The position numbers were made by a program, and so were the translations under genes. 64,000 bases of DNA from Litorimonas sp964414555 (lineage in GTDB: Bacteria; Pseudomonadota; Alphaproteobacteria; Caulobacterales; Maricaulaceae): contig CAYPWW010000004.1 of assembly GCA_964414555.1 (NCBI GenBank), positions 5,416 to 69,415 on the forward strand, read 5' to 3'. Under the pieces are notes generated by a model. It was not told the origin of the DNA and ran no database searches. It saw only the letters and a program-made list of their open reading frames with translations. Below, in pieces: positions 61,972 to 64,000 of the stretch; within the stretch, counting starts at the first letter, position 1; every line of letters begins with the position of its first letter.

Positions 61972-62517
61972 CTAATTCGTCGGCGCAGCAGCCGCGCGAC
62001 GCATCATTTCATCGCGGAACATGGCTGTGAAATCCGGTGGCTCCAACAGGATCGGCGGGAAGCCGCCATTTTGCGTCATCTCTGCCATCATCTGACGGGC
62101 AAACGGGAAGAGAAGTCGCGGACATTCGATCATGATCAGCGGCTGAATTTCTTCAATGCCGACGCCTTGGAACGCAAAGAGACCTGCGTATTCCAGCTCT
62201 GCGATAAAGGCGATTTCTGAGTCGCGGCGTGCATCGGCTTTCAGCATCAGCGTTACTTCGACCGTGTCGTCATCCATCATCTGGCGACCGATTTCGATGT
62301 TGATGTTGATCGCTGGCGCGGCCTGACCCGTGCGCAGGCTACCCGGTGCGTTCGGATTCTCAAAGCTCTGGTCTTTGGTGTATTGTGCCAAGACTTGCAG
62401 CATTGGTCCGGACTGACCTTCTGCGGCTTGATCGCCTTGACCCTCCAAGGTCAGGCTATCCTCTGCGGGGGCTTCTTCCGCTTTTTTCTTTGTGCCCTTT
62501 TTGGGTTTCTTCGCCAT
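61972..62517 (-). CDS. secB: Protein-export chaperone SecB
   Basis: SecB is a tetrameric chaperone that holds precursor proteins unfolded and passes them to SecA. The 181 residues have an N-terminal Lys/Ala/Glu-rich leader (1-40, longer than in E. coli), then the conserved core PMLQVLAQYTKDQSFENPNA, IEIGRQMMDDDTVEVTLML, YAGLFAFQGV and LIMIECPRLLFPFARQ. It is divergent from the Tim44-like gene. Confidence 0.96.
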   Translation of the reverse strand: MAKKPKKGTKKKAEEAPAEDSLTLEGQGDQAAEGQSGPMLQVLAQYTKDQSFENPNAPGSLRTGQAAPAININIEIGRQMMDDDTVEVTLMLKADARRDSEIAFIAELEYAGLFAFQGVGIEEIQPLIMIECPRLLFPFARQMMAEMTQNGGFPPILLEPPDFTAMFRDEMMRRAAAAPTN

Positions 62518-62647
62518 AAGGTGGCTCCCTCCTAAAAATTATGAGCCTGCGCCAATCGGGCCAATTGTCAAAATCACTGACAATCCCCAACTATACGCGG
62601 CCTGCGAAGCGTATATAAGCGGGCAAACCGCAAGTTAAAGGCCTTCC

Positions 62648-63340
62648 ATGTTCGACGTGATGATTTATGCCGCCCTCGCAACCGTTGTCTGCGTGATGAT
62701 GTATTCCATTTTGGGTAAGCAAACGGGCTTTGGCAGTGGCCCAGATCAGAAGCTCGACCCACAAGCTTTTGGTATGGAAGGTCCTGCAAACGACACCGAA
62801 GAAGGCCCTGATGCCATCGAGCGTGAGAAAGACCTGCAAGAGGCAGAACGCCTTGGCCTTTCTGCGATAACGCGCCTCGACCCCAGCTTTTCTATCGCGC
62901 AGTTTATGGATGGGGCCAATCAGGCCTATTCCATGATTTTGGATGCTTATGCTGGCGGAGACCGTGCGCTGCTGGGTGAGTTGCTGACGGATGAAACCTA
63001 TGCCGTTTATGACGCCGCCATCACAGCGCGCGAAGCCGCAGGTCAAACACAAGTGACCGATCTGGGCCGTTTGCGTAAAACGTCGATCAGTGGTGCGCGG
63101 ACGGAAGGCTCCATTGGCTTTATCCGCGTGCTCTATGAAGCGGAGCTGACGTCTGCTTTGTTAGACGCTGAGGGCAAGCTGGTGCAGGGCGATCCAGACG
63201 TTTTATCCGCAGTTTCCGAGATATGGGAATATACACGAGATTTACGCGGCGATGATCCGAACTGGCGTCTGGCCGAAGTTGAACCCAGCGAAGGCGACGC
63301 GCTGGACGCGGATCCGACGCCTGACACGAAACCCGCCTAA
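62648..63340 (+). CDS. Tim44/TimA-family membrane-anchored protein
   Basis: The 230-residue protein has an N-terminal membrane helix (about 4-22, VMIYAALATVVCVMMYSIL), an acidic linker, and a Tim44-like domain (about 75-205; PSFSIAQFMDGANQAYSMIL, YEAELTSALLDAEGKLV, EIWEYTRDLRGDDPNWRLAEV). In alphaproteobacteria such proteins are proposed relatives of the mitochondrial import factor Tim44 and sit beside secB and mltA, which fits an envelope role. Exact function not known. Confidence 0.88.
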   Translation: MFDVMIYAALATVVCVMMYSILGKQTGFGSGPDQKLDPQAFGMEGPANDTEEGPDAIEREKDLQEAERLGLSAITRLDPSFSIAQFMDGANQAYSMILDAYAGGDRALLGELLTDETYAVYDAAITAREAAGQTQVTDLGRLRKTSISGARTEGSIGFIRVLYEAELTSALLDAEGKLVQGDPDVLSAVSEIWEYTRDLRGDDPNWRLAEVEPSEGDALDADPTPDTKPA

Positions 63341-63345
63341 AGCGC

Positions 63346-64000
63346 GTGGGGCGTGCGCTTGCAACCTGCCTCGCGGCTCTACTCGTGGGGGCTTGCTCCA
63401 CGGTGCCAGAGGTGCCCGTGCCTACGCCTGAACCGACGGGCGATGTCGTCATTGCGCAACCAGAGCCAACGCCGCCACCCGCCCCGATTGTGACGACACC
63501 AACGCCAACACCGACGGAGCCGCCACCAGAACCTGTCATTGAAATCCCTGCGCCGCCGCCGCCCTCACAGGCTTTTACAGCGCTACCGTTTTGGACGACA
63601 CATGATCCGCGTCCGGGCCTAGAGGCCTTTGTGCGAGGTTGCACAACTTGGGCAGAGGCCGATCAGTTTGCTTTCCTCAATCCGAACTTGCCGCAATATG
63701 GCACCTTTGGGGATTGGGCGAGCCCCTGCCAGTCCGCCGCTGTGCTGGAGTCCGTCGATCCGTCTGCCGAGGATGTGCGCCGCTATTTCGAGAGCTGGTT
63801 CACGCCTGTCGCGCTGTCCACGCCAGAGGCACCCGATGGTCTTCTGACGGGATATTATGAGCCAGAGGTCGACGTACGAATTACGCCGACGACAGAATTT
63901 TCTGCACCGATTTTGGCGAAACCGAAAACCGCTGCGGCGCTTGCCTTGCCGCGTTCCAAAGTCACGGCCCGCACCTCTCGCGTCATTGCTTATGGGCGTC
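63346..64000 (+). CDS. mltA: MltA-type lytic transglycosylase (3' end outside window)
   Basis: MltA is a lipid-anchored murein hydrolase that cuts glycan strands to give 1,6-anhydro ends. The visible 218 residues start with GTG at 63346, six bases after the preceding stop, and contain a lipoprotein signal with lipobox VGAC (Cys17), a long Pro/Thr linker (about 20-75), and the start of the MltA domain including DGLLTGYYEPEV. The active Asp lies beyond the window. The Pro-rich spacer between lipid anchor and domain is longer than in E. coli. Confidence 0.88.
   Translation, partial: MGRALATCLAALLVGACSTVPEVPVPTPEPTGDVVIAQPEPTPPPAPIVTTPTPTPTEPPPEPVIEIPAPPPPSQAFTALPFWTTHDPRPGLEAFVRGCTTWAEADQFAFLNPNLPQYGTFGDWASPCQSAAVLESVDPSAEDVRRYFESWFTPVALSTPEAPDGLLTGYYEPEVDVRITPTTEFSAPILAKPKTAAALALPRSKVTARTSRVIAYGR

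Noticed and set aside
60725..62520. A replication origin near dnaN-recF
   Set aside because: No dnaA gene, DnaA-box cluster or AT-rich unwinding region was seen in the gaps.

Overview
The window looks like an ordinary chromosomal stretch of an alphaproteobacterium, most likely a marine member of the Maricaulales/Hyphomonadales (inference). The grounds are moderate GC content, alphaproteobacterial gene neighbourhoods (bolA / J-domain protein / cobS / cobT; recF-dnaN next to secB, a Tim44-like gene and mltA), an AlkB alkane hydroxylase, a TonB receptor and many convergent gene pairs with 4-base overlaps. A run of 100 N (55110-55209) shows this is a draft scaffold. No insertion sequence, prophage, CRISPR array, tRNA or rRNA was seen, and no gene-free stretch exceeds 300 bases.

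Layout. 1-7550: the translation/RNA block infB (5' end outside the window), rbfA, truB, rpsO, pnp, interrupted by two opposite-strand genes (an SDR oxidoreductase and a small lipoprotein) and punctuated by clear hairpin terminators. 7580-11620: a DedA-family membrane protein, a DUF2805-type protein, an M24 peptidase coupled to a membrane protein of unknown function, and argD. 11620-16790: cobT, cobS, a J-domain protein and divergent bolA, with an AT-rich PD-(D/E)XK nuclease-like gene inserted between cobT and cobS on the opposite strand. 16900-25660: a tight same-strand run: MORN-like lipoprotein, secreted helical protein, two ExbD/MotB-like proteins carrying von Willebrand A domains, an ExbB/TolQ-like channel, a membrane-anchored formylglycine-generating-enzyme-like protein with four W..A/YL..FP repeats, a Gln/Gly-rich secreted protein, then a GNAT. 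25720-33510: acnA, yciB, an alanine/sodium symporter, an aromatic aminotransferase, mtgA and PPK2. 33630-38070: a YceI lipoprotein, a solitary TadG-like protein, and a TetR/alkB divergent pair with a visible operator overlapping a promoter. 38070-47480: uup, a large MscK-type channel, a TonB receptor, prfA followed by a 53-residue membrane protein and two small genes. 47480-52080: ubiE, a LysR regulator, a saccharopine-dehydrogenase-like reductase, a DUF4345 protein and a strictosidine-synthase-like protein. 52230-64000: a two-subunit biotin-dependent acyl-CoA carboxylase (alpha subunit broken by the gap), ftsK, a UbiH-type monooxygenase, recF, dnaN, secB, a Tim44-like gene and the start of mltA.

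The most interesting item is the 16.9-25.2 kb operon. It appears to encode a proton-channel motor of the ExbB/ExbD, MotA/MotB or ZorA/ZorB type in which the periplasmic domain of the ExbD-like partner is a von Willebrand A domain. It has two such partners, one with an intact and one with a degenerate metal site. Second is the inserted nuclease gene in cobS-cobT. Third are two conserved genes (DedA family; carboxyltransferase) whose reading frames contain no ATG/GTG/TTG at the expected start but an ATC with a well-placed Shine-Dalgarno sequence.
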